Shown here piece after piece: positions 6,834 through 15,933 of a stretch of DNA of 64,000 nucleotides (position 1 is the stretch's first letter; every line of letters starts with the position of its first letter). The stretch comes from Paenibacillus sabuli. GTDB lineage: Bacteria > Bacillota > Bacilli > Paenibacillales > Paenibacillaceae. Below the pieces are notes generated by a model. It ran no database searches and was not told the origin of the DNA. It saw only the letters and a program-made list of their open reading frames with translations. The stretch spans positions 1 through 64,000 of the forward strand of contig NZ_JACXIZ010000019.1 in assembly GCF_014705605.1 (NCBI RefSeq), given 5' to 3'. The translations under genes and the position numbers were made by a program.

Positions 6834-7853
6834 TCAAGCCCGCGCCCAGGTCAGCCCGTAGATTTCTATCGGCAGGTCGCTGATGCGCCGCAGCGCGTCG
6901 GCGCAGCCGTCCAGGGTGCTGCCGGTCGTGTAGATGTCGTCCACGAGCAGCAAGCGCAGAGGCTGCCCCTTGGCGGACGGCTCGCCCGCATCTGGACGCC
7001 ATGCAGCTGGTGACGCATCTGGACCTGGCCGCCGTGCAGCGTGCGGCGCGTCCGGACCTGGCCGCCATGCAGTGCGCGGCGAATCCGGACCTTGTCGTGC
7101 CTTGGCGCGTGACTGGCGGAGGCGTGCAAGCCGCTCGCCAGCTTCCGGCGCGGCGTCGAACAACGCCTGCATGTCCCGAAGCCGGCTCCAGCGCGACTTG
7201 CCGCTCTGCTTCAGCGTGTGCCGGGTCCGCACCAGCAGCGGCAGTACGGGTATGCCGTAGCGCCGGCCCAGCAGGGCCGCCATGCGCTGCGCTTGATTGA
7301 AGCCCCGTTCGCGCAAGCGCGCGGTGCTGACCGGCACGTAGGCGATGCCGTCCCAGCAAGCGGCGATCGCCGCCGCGGGGAGCTGCCTGCCGGCGACATC
7401 CGCTACCACGGCCGCCCGCTTCGGCGAAGTCTCCAGCCGCCGTAGCAGCTCCGCCGTCATGCGCTGCAGCACGGGCTCCAGCATCTCCGCGAACAGCGGC
7501 TCCAGCCTCTCTTCGCCACGATACTTGTAAGCCGCCAGCCATGCTCGCATGCTCGCGTCATAGCGCACCGCGCTGCGGCTCCATACGAAGGCGGCGCCGC
7601 CCCTGCGCACGCAGTCCGGACAGCGGATCGTACGCCCGCAGCAATAGCAGTTGATCGCCTCGATCCACGGGATCGCCTCCCGGCAGCCGCGGCAGAGCGG
7701 CTGCCGGCGCACATGCGACTGCTGCGCCTCTTGAGGGCCCGGAGCGGCCGCTTGCCTACCGCATAGGAGGCAAGCGGCCGGCCCCGGCGCCAGCAGGGCC
7801 AGCAACCGGTTGCTCCCCTGCTCGAGCCAGCCGCGCCAACGCCCGGCGCTCAT
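6834..7853 (-). CDS. comFC: ComF family protein ComFC with internal repeat
   Basis: A phosphoribosyltransferase-fold protein of the competence operon, 339 residues against about 240 in B. subtilis. Early cysteines (CLLCG, CRGC, CYCCG, CPDC) form a zinc region. The PRPP-loop signature LLLVDDIYTTGSTL lies near the C-terminus. About 50 extra residues before it consist of an 11-residue repeat rich in R, P, G, D and A. The ATG at 7853 overlaps the comFA stop (ATGA) and follows AAGGAG. ComFC is needed for natural transformation and is thought to act with ComFA. Confidence 0.92.
   Translation of the reverse strand: MSAGRWRGWLEQGSNRLLALLAPGPAACLLCGRQAAAPGPQEAQQSHVRRQPLCRGCREAIPWIEAINCYCCGRTIRCPDCVRRGGAAFVWSRSAVRYDASMRAWLAAYKYRGEERLEPLFAEMLEPVLQRMTAELLRRLETSPKRAAVVADVAGRQLPAAAIAACWDGIAYVPVSTARLRERGFNQAQRMAALLGRRYGIPVLPLLVRTRHTLKQSGKSRWSRLRDMQALFDAAPEAGERLARLRQSRAKARQGPDSPRTAWRPGPDAPHAARRPGPDASPAAWRPDAGEPSAKGQPLRLLLVDDIYTTGSTLDGCADALRRISDLPIEIYGLTWARA
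6986..7112 (-). repeat. 33-bp tandem repeat inside comFC
   Basis: About four in-frame copies of a 33-base unit, two nearly complete (7014-7046, 7047-7079) and two diverged at the edges. Each encodes an 11-residue block of the type RPGPDAPHAAR. The unit is a multiple of three, so copy-number change would keep the reading frame. Confidence 0.85.
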
Positions 7854-10129
7854 TTTTTTCTCCTTTGCGGTGCATCGTCCGCGATCAGGTAGCCGCGACG
7901 CTTCGCCAGCTTGTTCATCTCCCGGATTTGCCGGATCGCGGCATGCTGCGCGCGGCTGCGGGCCGGGCTGCAAAAATACACTCGGCCGTGCGGATCGTCG
8001 GCTGCTCGGCCGGCCCGGCCCGCCATTTGCACCAGTGACGACGCATCGAACAACGGTCCGTCGGCATCCAGGATGAACACATCGCTCCTCGGCACCGTCA
8101 CGCCGCGCTCGAGAATCGTCGTCGTCACGAGCAGGCGAACAGCCCGTTGCCGGAAGGCCTGGACCGTCTCCGTCCTTGCCTCATCCTTCGAGGAGGTGCC
8201 CGCCATCGCCGCTTGCAGACCTGCCGCCCGCAGCAGCGCGACCAGCGGACCGACATCGCGGATGCGCTGGACAAAAACAAATATCTGGGCGCCGCGTTCC
8301 AGCGACTCCCGCAGCGCTGTCGTCAGCCGCCGGGGGAGACGGCGCTCCTTGCACAGCGCGCGGACCGCCGGTACGGCAAGCACCGCCGGCTCGGGCAGCG
8401 GATGGCGATGATAGCGCACCGGGACTCGCGCATGCGCCAGCCGGCCCTTGCGCACCTCACGCTGCAGCGACGGCGGCGGGGTCGCGGACAGCAGGATCCG
8501 GGTCCCGCCGGGCGTGCAGACCCGGTCCGCCGCCGCATGCAGCATCGGATCGCCGTGATAGGGAAACGCATCAAGCTCGTCCACGATCACCAGCTCGAAG
8601 GCGCCGGCGAAGCGCAACAGCTGGTGCGTCGTTGCCAGCGTAATCTGCCCGCGCTCCCAGCGCTGCGGACTGCCCCCGTAGAGCGTCGTGACACGCGCCT
8701 CGGGAAACGCCTTGCGAATCCGCGGATCCAGCTCGAGCACGACGTCCCGCCGCGGCGTCGCGACGAGCGCGCGGCCGCCGCGACGCAGCGCCGCCTCGAT
8801 CAGCGGAAAGATCATCTCCGTCTTGCCCGCGCCCGTGACCGCCCATAGGAGAAAGTCCCGCGAGGCTCGATCGCGCGCAGCCAGGAACGCCGGAGACGGC
8901 GCAGACAGCACTGGCGCAGCACCTGAGCTCAGCGCGAGGGCTTGCCGCTCGAGCATAAAAGCCAGGGCTGCGACCGTCGCCGCGCGCTGTGCCGGACTAA
9001 GCCCCCAACGCTGCAGTGGGGCGTCAGCTGCTGCCTCCGCTGCGACGGACGCGACCGCGCCGGAGGCTGCGCCAAAAGCGGCAACGCCGTGCGAAGCACG
9101 GGCTTCGGACATCCGGTTCAGATCGCTTGATTCGAATACCAAGGCGTCCGTGATACTGGCCCCCCGCCCTGAACCGAGCGAGTCACTGGCTCCCGACACG
9201 GCGCCTTGCGACGAGCTAGCCGCCGGTACCGCTCCGCCCAGCACCAGCAGGCCGCAAGCGCGCGCCTTGCCCATGTTCAGACATGCCTCGCAATACGCGC
9301 AGGCATCGCCGCAGGCCGCGCACCGGGTGCGCCGCAGTTGCTCCCGGCCGCTGCCGCAGCGCCGGCATTGAAGCCGATGCTGCGGACGCAGCCGCCGCAG
9401 CCAGCCGCGAGCGTCCTCCTGCGCCGCAACAGCCGCGCAGAGGCGAAGGCCGCTGCAGCGCTGCAGGGCGGCGAGCTGCAGCACCGCGTCCCAGCCCCAG
9501 CTGCCCGGCGTCGCGATGCCCGCGTTCGTCAGCAACGCGATCGCTTCCTCATGCAGCAGCGCCCGCCCGCGCAAGAGCGCCGCCGCCGCTTCCGCGGCCT
9601 GACGCAGCGGCTCGCCCAGTGCATCGCGTCGCCCTATTTCCGGCACTGGAGCAGAGCCCGGCTCCGTATACCGCAGCCGCACGATCCCGGCTGCGATTGT
9701 TTCCGCGGCCCCTGTTGCGGCTGCTCCTTGATGCCCGGCCCCTAGATAACCGCTTCCTAGTCGGGCTGCCCCGTCACGGCTTGCCCTTCGCAGATCGGCG
9801 ACCGCTCCCACACCTTCAGCCGCCAGCCTGCGCTGCGCTTCTGCTATACTGCGCGCCAGGCGTTCCTGCTGGCCTATGCCTGCGCCTGCATGGCGCCGCC
9901 CCTGCTCCGCATCGTTGTACAGCTCCGCAGCAGTCAACGCCGCTCCCAGCGGCAGACTGTGCTCATAGACCAGCATGCGCAGCTCGTCCCCGCTCCCCGC
10001 GCCGGCAGACTCGCGCCTCAGCTCGCGCTGCTGCGCCCAATACGCCTGGTCGAGCTTTGGTACGACCGTAGCCCAGGCTTCACTTTCCGCTCCTCGCGCA
10101 ACGGTATACACCCAGCCTCGCACGCGCAC
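7850..10129 (-). CDS. comFA: competence helicase ComFA, long form
   Basis: A DEAD-like DNA-dependent ATPase that helps pull single-stranded DNA into the cell during transformation. The C-terminal half has Walker A (TGAGKTEM), Walker B (IVDELDAF), motif III (LLSATPP) and motif VI (QMAGRAGRA). Before it is a four-cysteine zinc motif (CRRCG, CAACGDACAYCEAC). At 759 residues it is about 300 longer than B. subtilis ComFA; the extra sequence is an Ala/Gly/Arg-rich N-terminal region and a low-complexity linker. The GTG at 10129 has AAGGAG eight bases upstream. The open frame extends to 10174, but that start would lie in the T-run of a terminator. Confidence 0.92.
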   Translation of the reverse strand: MRVRGWVYTVARGAESEAWATVVPKLDQAYWAQQRELRRESAGAGSGDELRMLVYEHSLPLGAALTAAELYNDAEQGRRHAGAGIGQQERLARSIAEAQRRLAAEGVGAVADLRRASRDGAARLGSGYLGAGHQGAAATGAAETIAAGIVRLRYTEPGSAPVPEIGRRDALGEPLRQAAEAAAALLRGRALLHEEAIALLTNAGIATPGSWGWDAVLQLAALQRCSGLRLCAAVAAQEDARGWLRRLRPQHRLQCRRCGSGREQLRRTRCAACGDACAYCEACLNMGKARACGLLVLGGAVPAASSSQGAVSGASDSLGSGRGASITDALVFESSDLNRMSEARASHGVAAFGAASGAVASVAAEAAADAPLQRWGLSPAQRAATVAALAFMLERQALALSSGAAPVLSAPSPAFLAARDRASRDFLLWAVTGAGKTEMIFPLIEAALRRGGRALVATPRRDVVLELDPRIRKAFPEARVTTLYGGSPQRWERGQITLATTHQLLRFAGAFELVIVDELDAFPYHGDPMLHAAADRVCTPGGTRILLSATPPPSLQREVRKGRLAHARVPVRYHRHPLPEPAVLAVPAVRALCKERRLPRRLTTALRESLERGAQIFVFVQRIRDVGPLVALLRAAGLQAAMAGTSSKDEARTETVQAFRQRAVRLLVTTTILERGVTVPRSDVFILDADGPLFDASSLVQMAGRAGRAADDPHGRVYFCSPARSRAQHAAIRQIREMNKLAKRRGYLIADDAPQRRKK

Positions 10130-10164
10130 CCGCTCCTCTCCTTGTAATCCTCCCTCGCCAACAC

Positions 10165-10210
10165 AAAAAAGCACCCGCTCGCAAGCCGAAGCCTGCGCTA
10201 GCGCGGGTGC
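10165..10210 (-). terminator. intrinsic terminator upstream of comFA
   Basis: GCACCCGC and GCGGGTGC pair around a 24-base loop that can itself fold, followed on the minus strand by six T. It ends the transcript of the small gene at 10263-10799. Confidence 0.75.
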
Positions 10211-10262
10211 TTCCCGTCAATAGCACTATCGAATTTCAGTGTACCTCGTTCTTCCGAAAAAT

Positions 10263-10799
10263 TCAACCTGGACCATGATCAGGGAATCGGACCAATCGGA
10301 CCGGTAGCCGCTCCAGCTGGTACGGATCCCGCAGATCGACGAGTACATGCGGGGCATGGCGCGGAAACGAACGGGGAGCCGTCAGCAGAGCCTCCGCAGC
10401 AGAGGTACGCTCTTGCACCATTTTCTCTGGCCTCACGATCGACTCCGGCCTCATCATCGTCCCCTGCAACACTTCGGACTGCTGCAGCGCCTCCGCCCCC
10501 GTGGACGCTTCCCCATCCACCCATGCATCGCCCTCCCTGGCCAGACGGCGCCATACAGCATATTGTTCCGCTCCCATTCCCCGGTCCACCAATGTAATGC
10601 GGACCGCCCGGCCCGAAGAGAGGGCGTACCAGCGAAGCGCGCGTATATAAGCCTCGAGCCGCAGCTCGCCCGTTCCGCCGATCAGGACATAATGCCGCGC
10701 AGCATAGCCGGGTCCACGCGCACGTCGCGCCGCAAGATGAACCCCCAGTACGGCGACCAGATAGCAGCACAGGATGCCTGCAAAGACGGCGACCATCAT
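10263..10799 (-). CDS. hypothetical protein with N-terminal membrane anchor
   Basis: A 178-residue protein not recognised by family. One N-terminal hydrophobic segment (about residues 2-24) is followed by a basic stretch, which suggests an anchor with the rest cytoplasmic. A glycine-turn strand (VLIGGTGELRLEAYIRAL) and later VLVDLRDPYQLERLPVRLV suggest an alpha/beta fold. The start is a tandem ATG with AAGGGAGGTGGC in front. It stands alone between the degU terminator and its own terminator. No role can be assigned. Confidence 0.7.
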   Translation of the reverse strand: MMVAVFAGILCCYLVAVLGVHLAARRARGPGYAARHYVLIGGTGELRLEAYIRALRWYALSSGRAVRITLVDRGMGAEQYAVWRRLAREGDAWVDGEASTGAEALQQSEVLQGTMMRPESIVRPEKMVQERTSAAEALLTAPRSFPRHAPHVLVDLRDPYQLERLPVRLVRFPDHGPG

Positions 10800-10909
10800 G
10801 CCACCTCCCTTTTTGTGGCATTATATGCGCACAGCCGCCCACTGGTGTCGGCAACAGCCGCCGGGCTCGCGGCACAAGTGACGTTCCGAAGCCAAATCTA
10901 TATATAAGA

Positions 10910-10944
10910 AAGACGGCCTCGGTCATCCATACCGAGGCCGTCTT
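10910..10944 (-). terminator. intrinsic terminator of the degS-degU unit
   Basis: A perfect 14-bp stem (AAGACGGCCTCGGT/ACCGAGGCCGTCTT) with a seven-base loop, followed on the minus strand by TCTTATATA. It lies 57 bases after degU. Confidence 0.8.
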
Positions 10945-11000
10945 GATTGGGAAGCAGACCCGTCCATAGTCTGCTCGCTTTCAGGTCATGCTGCGGAAGC

Positions 11001-11732
11001 TTACAATGTGACCCAGCCGTTCTTGATGGAGCTGATGACCGCTTGCGTGCGATCGTCAACCTCCATTTTCTGCAGGATGCTGCTGACGTGGTTCTTGACG
11101 GTTTTTTCGCTAATATACAGGAATTCGCCGATCAGCTTGTTGCTTTTGCCCTCCGCCATCAGCCGCAGCACCTCGGCCTCTCTGCGCGTAAGCGGGTTGT
11201 TCTCGCCCGCTACGAACTTGACGCCGGCATCCTTGGAGACCGCGCCGCCCTGGGAGACGGCGCCGATTTCGTCGAGATACGTCATACGGCGCAGCTGGTT
11301 AATCAGCTTGCCCGTCACCTTCGGATGAATATAGGCGTGCCCGCTGACGACCGAGCGAATCGCATTGATGAGCGCCTCTGCTTCCATATCCTTGAGCAGA
11401 TAGCCTGACGCGCCCTTGCGCAGCGTTTCAAAAACATAGCTCTCGTCGTCATGAATCGACAAAATGATGACTTTGACATCCGGGAACATGTCGCGCAGCC
11501 GTTCGGTGGCGGCGACGCCGTTTTCGACCGGCATGTTGATATCCATCAACACAATCTCCGGCACTTCAGAATTGCAGAATTCCAATACCTGAATGCCGTT
11601 GCCGCATTCCCCGATTACTTCCAGGTCGTCTTCCATATTCAAAATACGTTTGAGTCCTTCTCGAAAAAGCTGGTGGTCGTCCGCAATCAGAACCTTGATT
11701 TTGCGACCTGCTGCTGGTCTGGTTTCCATCAT
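11001..11732 (-). CDS. degU: response regulator DegU
   Basis: A 243-residue NarL/LuxR-type response regulator. The receiver domain (about residues 10-130) has the acidic pair in IADDH and phospho-acceptor Asp64 in VLMDINMP. The C-terminal helix-turn-helix (LTRREAEVLRLMAEGKSNKLIGEFLYISEKTVKNHVSSIL) binds DNA. In bacilli DegU controls motility, competence, exoenzymes and biofilm, which matches its neighbours here. A tandem ATG follows AAGGAG, and the gene begins 3 bases after the degS stop. Confidence 0.97.
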   Translation of the reverse strand: MMETRPAAGRKIKVLIADDHQLFREGLKRILNMEDDLEVIGECGNGIQVLEFCNSEVPEIVLMDINMPVENGVAATERLRDMFPDVKVIILSIHDDESYVFETLRKGASGYLLKDMEAEALINAIRSVVSGHAYIHPKVTGKLINQLRRMTYLDEIGAVSQGGAVSKDAGVKFVAGENNPLTRREAEVLRLMAEGKSNKLIGEFLYISEKTVKNHVSSILQKMEVDDRTQAVISSIKNGWVTL

Positions 11733-11735
11733 CAG

Positions 11736-12920
11736 TTACTCCTTTCGCTGCTCCGCATTGATCGGGATATGAATCGTAATCTTCGTTCCCGCATTAATCT
11801 CCGATTCGATTTCCATCCTCCCTTCCAGCAACTCGACCCGCTCTTGCATTCCGATCAGTCCGAAGCTGGAGTTTTCCTGCGCTCGCGCTTGGACAAGATC
11901 GACATGGAAGCCGCTTCCGTTGTCTTGGATCACGATCTTGACCATCTGCGCCTGATACGTTAGCTCAAGTGAAACAATGGAAGGATTGGCATGCTTCATC
12001 GCATTTGTGTAAGCCTCCTGAACCAGACGGTAGATGGCCGCCTCCATGGCGGACGGCAATCGGATTTCCCGGCCTACGGTTTCAAAAGTTGTGCGTATTC
12101 GAAGTCTTTCTTCAAAATCCTGGACGTATTTCCGCAAAGTAGGAACAAGTCCCAGATCATCCAAGGCCATTGGTCGCAAATTGAAAATAATTTTGCGGAT
12201 TTCCTCGAGTCCGGACCTGACCTGACCTTTCACATCTATTAATTCGTCTTGTACCATTCGAAATTCCTGCTTGCTCAGCATTCTTTCGACAATTTCCGTC
12301 CTAAGCACTAAATTGGCGAGCGATTGGGCAGGACCGTCATGAATCTCGCGGGAGATGCGCTTGCGCTCTTCCTCCTGCGCCAAAATGATTTTGAGCCCGA
12401 TCAGCTGCCTGTTCTTGGCCGATTCCAGAATACGGGTCACGTTGTTCAGATCGCCGGACAAATATTCCAGCACCACGTTCATTTGCGAGCTGATCGTCTC
12501 CGCCCGCTCGACAGACAGCTCAATGCTCTTGACCCGCGCCTGCAGGTCGTCGCGCCTGGCCTTCAGATACGCTTCCTTCTCCCGAAAGACCATCAGGTCC
12601 AGCTGAATCTGGGTCGCTTTTTCGTACGCCGCCTTAATATCGGCTTCCTTGTACCGTACGAAATCCCGGCTCACCTCGGTCAGCCGAATGCGCGAGCGCC
12701 GATAATCGAGCTCGAGACGATCGACTTTGTCGATCGTCTCTGTCGTCTCCTTGAAGACTTGCTCGAGCTCCTTGCCCAGAAGCATCAATTCCTTGCGCGC
12801 AGCCTCGCATATCTCAAAAATCTGATACTTGCTGTCTTCCATTACCGTAATCGCGTTCTTGATGACGCGATCGATGTCGTTGACTTCAAAATTCACGTGC
12901 AATCGGCCCACTTTCTGCAA
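11736..12920 (-). CDS. degS: sensor histidine kinase DegS
   Basis: A cytoplasmic sensor kinase partner of DegU, 394 residues from the first possible start. A long coiled-coil sensor region (about 50-170) leads to the HisKA_3 dimerisation segment with phospho-acceptor His194 (RISREIHDGPAQSLAN), then the HATPase domain (N box EAYTNAMKHA, G box DNGSGF, SSFGLIGMQERV). There is no transmembrane segment, as in known DegS. The TTG at 12920 lacks a ribosome site and lies only a few bases from a possible -10 box (TATGAT at 12936-12941), so the true start may be one of the GTG codons shortly downstream. Confidence 0.95.
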   Translation of the reverse strand: MQKVGRLHVNFEVNDIDRVIKNAITVMEDSKYQIFEICEAARKELMLLGKELEQVFKETTETIDKVDRLELDYRRSRIRLTEVSRDFVRYKEADIKAAYEKATQIQLDLMVFREKEAYLKARRDDLQARVKSIELSVERAETISSQMNVVLEYLSGDLNNVTRILESAKNRQLIGLKIILAQEEERKRISREIHDGPAQSLANLVLRTEIVERMLSKQEFRMVQDELIDVKGQVRSGLEEIRKIIFNLRPMALDDLGLVPTLRKYVQDFEERLRIRTTFETVGREIRLPSAMEAAIYRLVQEAYTNAMKHANPSIVSLELTYQAQMVKIVIQDNGSGFHVDLVQARAQENSSFGLIGMQERVELLEGRMEIESEINAGTKITIHIPINAEQRKE

Positions 12921-12967
12921 AGGGATCGTATGACTATCATACCATAAAACCCGTTTATCGCGTGAAA

Positions 12968-15727
12968 TTACTGAATGGTAATCTTTTTAGTCGCATTCTC
13001 CCAGCCGATCGTGACGCCGAGCTGCTCCGAGACGAGCCGCAGCGGCACGAGCGTGCGGCCATTGCGCAGGATCGGCTTGACCTCGCCGCTCAGTCGGGCG
13101 CCGTTCAACACGTAGTCATAGCTGCCCAGCCAGACGTCCATCATCTTGCCGCCGCGGATAAAGGTCGCCCGCTTCGCCTCGTTGTCCCAGGCCACTTGTC
13201 CCTGCACCACATCGGCGACGAAGCGCAGTGGCAGGTACGTCGTCCCGTTCAGGATTAGCGGCGCTACCTCAAGCTGTGTCTTCGCACCGCCAATCGTCGC
13301 GCTGCGGCTGCCCGCAACCAGCTCGATGCGCGGTAGATCGGGCTGTACCAAGGCGGCAGGATACGTCAGCCGAATATTGTCGAGCGCGACCGCTCCCGTT
13401 GCGGCGCGCGTCTCCTGACCGTTCTCCGGATTGGCGACGTAGATACGCTTGACCGTCATCGGATATGCGATCCCCATACCCTGGAGATCGGCTGTCACAT
13501 GACGCCATCCCGTCCAGTCCACCGGCTGCGCGAGCTGGATATAGTGCGTCTTGCCGCCCGCGTCCTCAATCTCCATGCGCAGCCAGTTGCCGCTGTCGTC
13601 GCCCAGCACGTCCGCTTCGATCGCCAGCGGCTGGCCTTCGACGGCGATGCCGCCCTTGCCGAGCTCGGCATAGGCGAACTTGCTGCCGCTGCCCGCGGTG
13701 AAGTCGTAGGCAATGCGCAGTATGGACGATGCTTTGCCGTTCACCTCGCCCTTGACCACGCTTGCCGTCCCCTTCGTCTGCGCTGGCAGCGGCTTGAAGG
13801 AGACGCCGTAATCATTCTGTTCAAAGTCAGCCCACATTTTTTGGCTCACCGCATCGCCTATTGCGAATACGGCTACGGCCGGATAGCCCTGGTAGCGCGC
13901 GATCGCATAGCCGGCATTGGCTCCGGCGTTGACCTTCTTCACCTGCAGCTTGTCGCCTGCGACTGTGCCGGTAAAGCCGCGCAGCTCCCAGTCTAGCGAC
14001 TCTGCCGGCACGCGCAGCACGCGCCCGTCGTCCAGCGTGGCCTGCACTGTGACGTCGAGCACCGCCCCGTCTTTGAGCGCATCGCTCGCCGCGGTGACGC
14101 TCATCTGTACAATTTGCTCAGGTCCGATGATTTCGAGCATCGTGTGGCCCGCTGCCGAGCCCGCGCTCGCCTGTATCTTGGTCGTGCCCGGCTTGGTCGC
14201 GGTCAAGGTCGAGCCTGCGAGCTTGCCGAGCGGCTTGCCGAGCTGCCACTTCGCGTTCATGGCACCGGGATCGACCGGATTATAGTACGTATCGTACGCT
14301 TTGACGCTGTATTCGGCCTGCTGCCCGACGAACAGCACATTCTGGCCGCTGACCGTGATGCCCTTCACTTGGCCTTGCGGCGCATTTGTATACACGCCGA
14401 TGCCGTTGACGACGCGACGCTGCTCCGTACCGCCGCTATTCTGGGTATTGTGCGCCAGTCCGGTATTGAAGTGGCCGAGCGGGCGATCCACCATCGTCGT
14501 CGAGCCGCCTCCGTCGAGGTTCAGCCCCTTCCATACGCCGAGCGCTGTCATCGTCTGCTGGAGCTCATTGAGCGTCATCCCGCTGCTGTCGCCATACTTC
14601 TCCACGGTGATCATATAGACGGTGCTGCCATCGCGCGAGTACCCGATTGCCGTACGCGAGGTCGCCGACGAGCCGCTGATGTTCGACACATCGCGCGAGT
14701 AGGCGGCGGCCTTGCCTTCTTCGACGAGAATCGTATGCCCGCCGACCATCATCTGATACGCGGACACGCTCTTCGGCGCTCCTGTCGTCAGGGAGACCAG
14801 ATTGTAATCCGCCTGGATCGCGGAGCCGACCGTGAGATGATCGCGAACGAACTGCGCCGCGTCGCCATGGGTCCGCAGAATATAACCATCGGCCGGAGGC
14901 CCGACCGGCAAGGACGCCTTGTCCGAGATCTGCATGACAATGCCGTTCTGCACGAGCACCTCTGTCGGCGTCGTACCGCTGTTCGCCGTGTTCGGACGCT
15001 CGGAGCTCTTCCAGGCGTCGGTATAGATATACATGGCATTGACATGGCTGAGCTGATTGCCGCTCTCCAATTCCATGCTATATGAGGTCTGGTTGATACC
15101 CGTTAGCGGGAAGACGCTGCCGTCAGCGGCAATGATCTGCCCCTCGAAGCCGAACTGATCGATTACCGGCTTGCGGTTCTGATCCAGCGCAAAAGCATAC
15201 ATGCCCTTGAGCATGGACGGGCTGGTCATGAGCGCGCCGCCGTGGATCTGCGGGCCCATCGGCACGCCTTCGGCCGAGGTCGAAAAATAGTCCGCGTTGA
15301 TCCCGGCGACCGCGCCGGTCGACTGAACCATCCCGGTAATCGCCTCTCGGCTGGCGATGGCTGCGCCGCCATGGCCGCTCATCACATCCAGCTCGACATA
15401 AGGATCGGTCAGGTCTACCTCCAGGACATGCACATTCGCGCGCACGCTCGATCCGCTGCGCGTGCCGCGCCAGGTGTAGTCATAGCGCTTGGCGCCCGAC
15501 GTGACCATCTCCTCGCGGACCAGCGACAGGCCCTGCGACGCTAGCGCCGACTGCGAGGCCGCAGCCGCGACACCCGGCGCGCCCCCCGGCAGGACCGCGG
15601 CCAGCGGCTGCACGAGCAGCGCGCCGCTCAGCGCGGCGACGAGCACCCGTCTGCGCAGCAGCGCACGCACGCTGCGGACCCGGCGATAATGATCGATCAC
15701 ATTCGTCGATTTTTTGTAGGTTCGCAT
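12968..15727 (-). CDS. secreted phosphodiester glycosidase with Cu-amine-oxidase-like C-terminal domain
   Basis: A 919-residue exported protein. A basic N-terminus and hydrophobic stretch (VLVAALSGALLVQPLAAVL) form the signal. Residues about 60-430 contain a NAGPA-type (PF09992) domain with AGINADYFS and WKGLNLDGGGSTTMV. Ig-like and carbohydrate-binding-like beta domains follow. The last 120 residues are a copper-amine-oxidase N-domain-type module (LPLRFVADVVQGQVAWDN, LVPLRLVSEQLG). The family cleaves glycosyl phosphodiester bonds, probably in wall glycopolymers or capsule. The ATG at 15727 is chosen for GGGAGAG eleven bases upstream; an ATG seven codons earlier lacks a site. Confidence 0.9.
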   Translation of the reverse strand: MRTYKKSTNVIDHYRRVRSVRALLRRRVLVAALSGALLVQPLAAVLPGGAPGVAAAASQSALASQGLSLVREEMVTSGAKRYDYTWRGTRSGSSVRANVHVLEVDLTDPYVELDVMSGHGGAAIASREAITGMVQSTGAVAGINADYFSTSAEGVPMGPQIHGGALMTSPSMLKGMYAFALDQNRKPVIDQFGFEGQIIAADGSVFPLTGINQTSYSMELESGNQLSHVNAMYIYTDAWKSSERPNTANSGTTPTEVLVQNGIVMQISDKASLPVGPPADGYILRTHGDAAQFVRDHLTVGSAIQADYNLVSLTTGAPKSVSAYQMMVGGHTILVEEGKAAAYSRDVSNISGSSATSRTAIGYSRDGSTVYMITVEKYGDSSGMTLNELQQTMTALGVWKGLNLDGGGSTTMVDRPLGHFNTGLAHNTQNSGGTEQRRVVNGIGVYTNAPQGQVKGITVSGQNVLFVGQQAEYSVKAYDTYYNPVDPGAMNAKWQLGKPLGKLAGSTLTATKPGTTKIQASAGSAAGHTMLEIIGPEQIVQMSVTAASDALKDGAVLDVTVQATLDDGRVLRVPAESLDWELRGFTGTVAGDKLQVKKVNAGANAGYAIARYQGYPAVAVFAIGDAVSQKMWADFEQNDYGVSFKPLPAQTKGTASVVKGEVNGKASSILRIAYDFTAGSGSKFAYAELGKGGIAVEGQPLAIEADVLGDDSGNWLRMEIEDAGGKTHYIQLAQPVDWTGWRHVTADLQGMGIAYPMTVKRIYVANPENGQETRAATGAVALDNIRLTYPAALVQPDLPRIELVAGSRSATIGGAKTQLEVAPLILNGTTYLPLRFVADVVQGQVAWDNEAKRATFIRGGKMMDVWLGSYDYVLNGARLSGEVKPILRNGRTLVPLRLVSEQLGVTIGWENATKKITIQ

Positions 15728-15754
15728 ATGTAATTGCAACTCTCCCATTCTCGA

Positions 15755-15773
15755 AGTCTATTAGTAATAGACT
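15755..15773 (-). promoter_or_regulatory. 19-base inverted repeat upstream of the glycosidase gene
   Basis: AGTCTATT-AGT-AATAGACT is a perfect inverted repeat with 8-base arms, 28 bases before the start codon. It could be an operator or a short leader hairpin. I see no convincing promoter boxes to decide between these. Confidence 0.45.
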
Positions 15774-15861
15774 CCGACTTGGCCGGAAAAGTTACGATAG
15801 ATGAGAAGACTCTAATCCCCGAGCACGCCTAGCCCAATCCTATACGTTCGATCCTTCCGCG

Positions 15862-15896
15862 AAAAAACCCGCATGCCAGAAGGCATGCGGGTTTTT
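15862..15896 (-). terminator. intrinsic terminator of metK
   Basis: AAAAACCCGCATGCC and GGCATGCGGGTTTTT pair around a four-base loop, and the minus-strand side ends in six T. It lies 38 bases beyond the metK stop. Confidence 0.88.
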
Positions 15897-15933
15897 CCAA
15901 CTGCACACCATCGTGCAGCGAATGGTTCGCCAT

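Noticed and set aside
10800-10830. Sigma-E or sigma-A promoter (CATATAAT) before the small membrane protein at 10263-10799
   Set aside because: Only the -10-like box is present; no -35 for either sigma factor fits at proper spacing.
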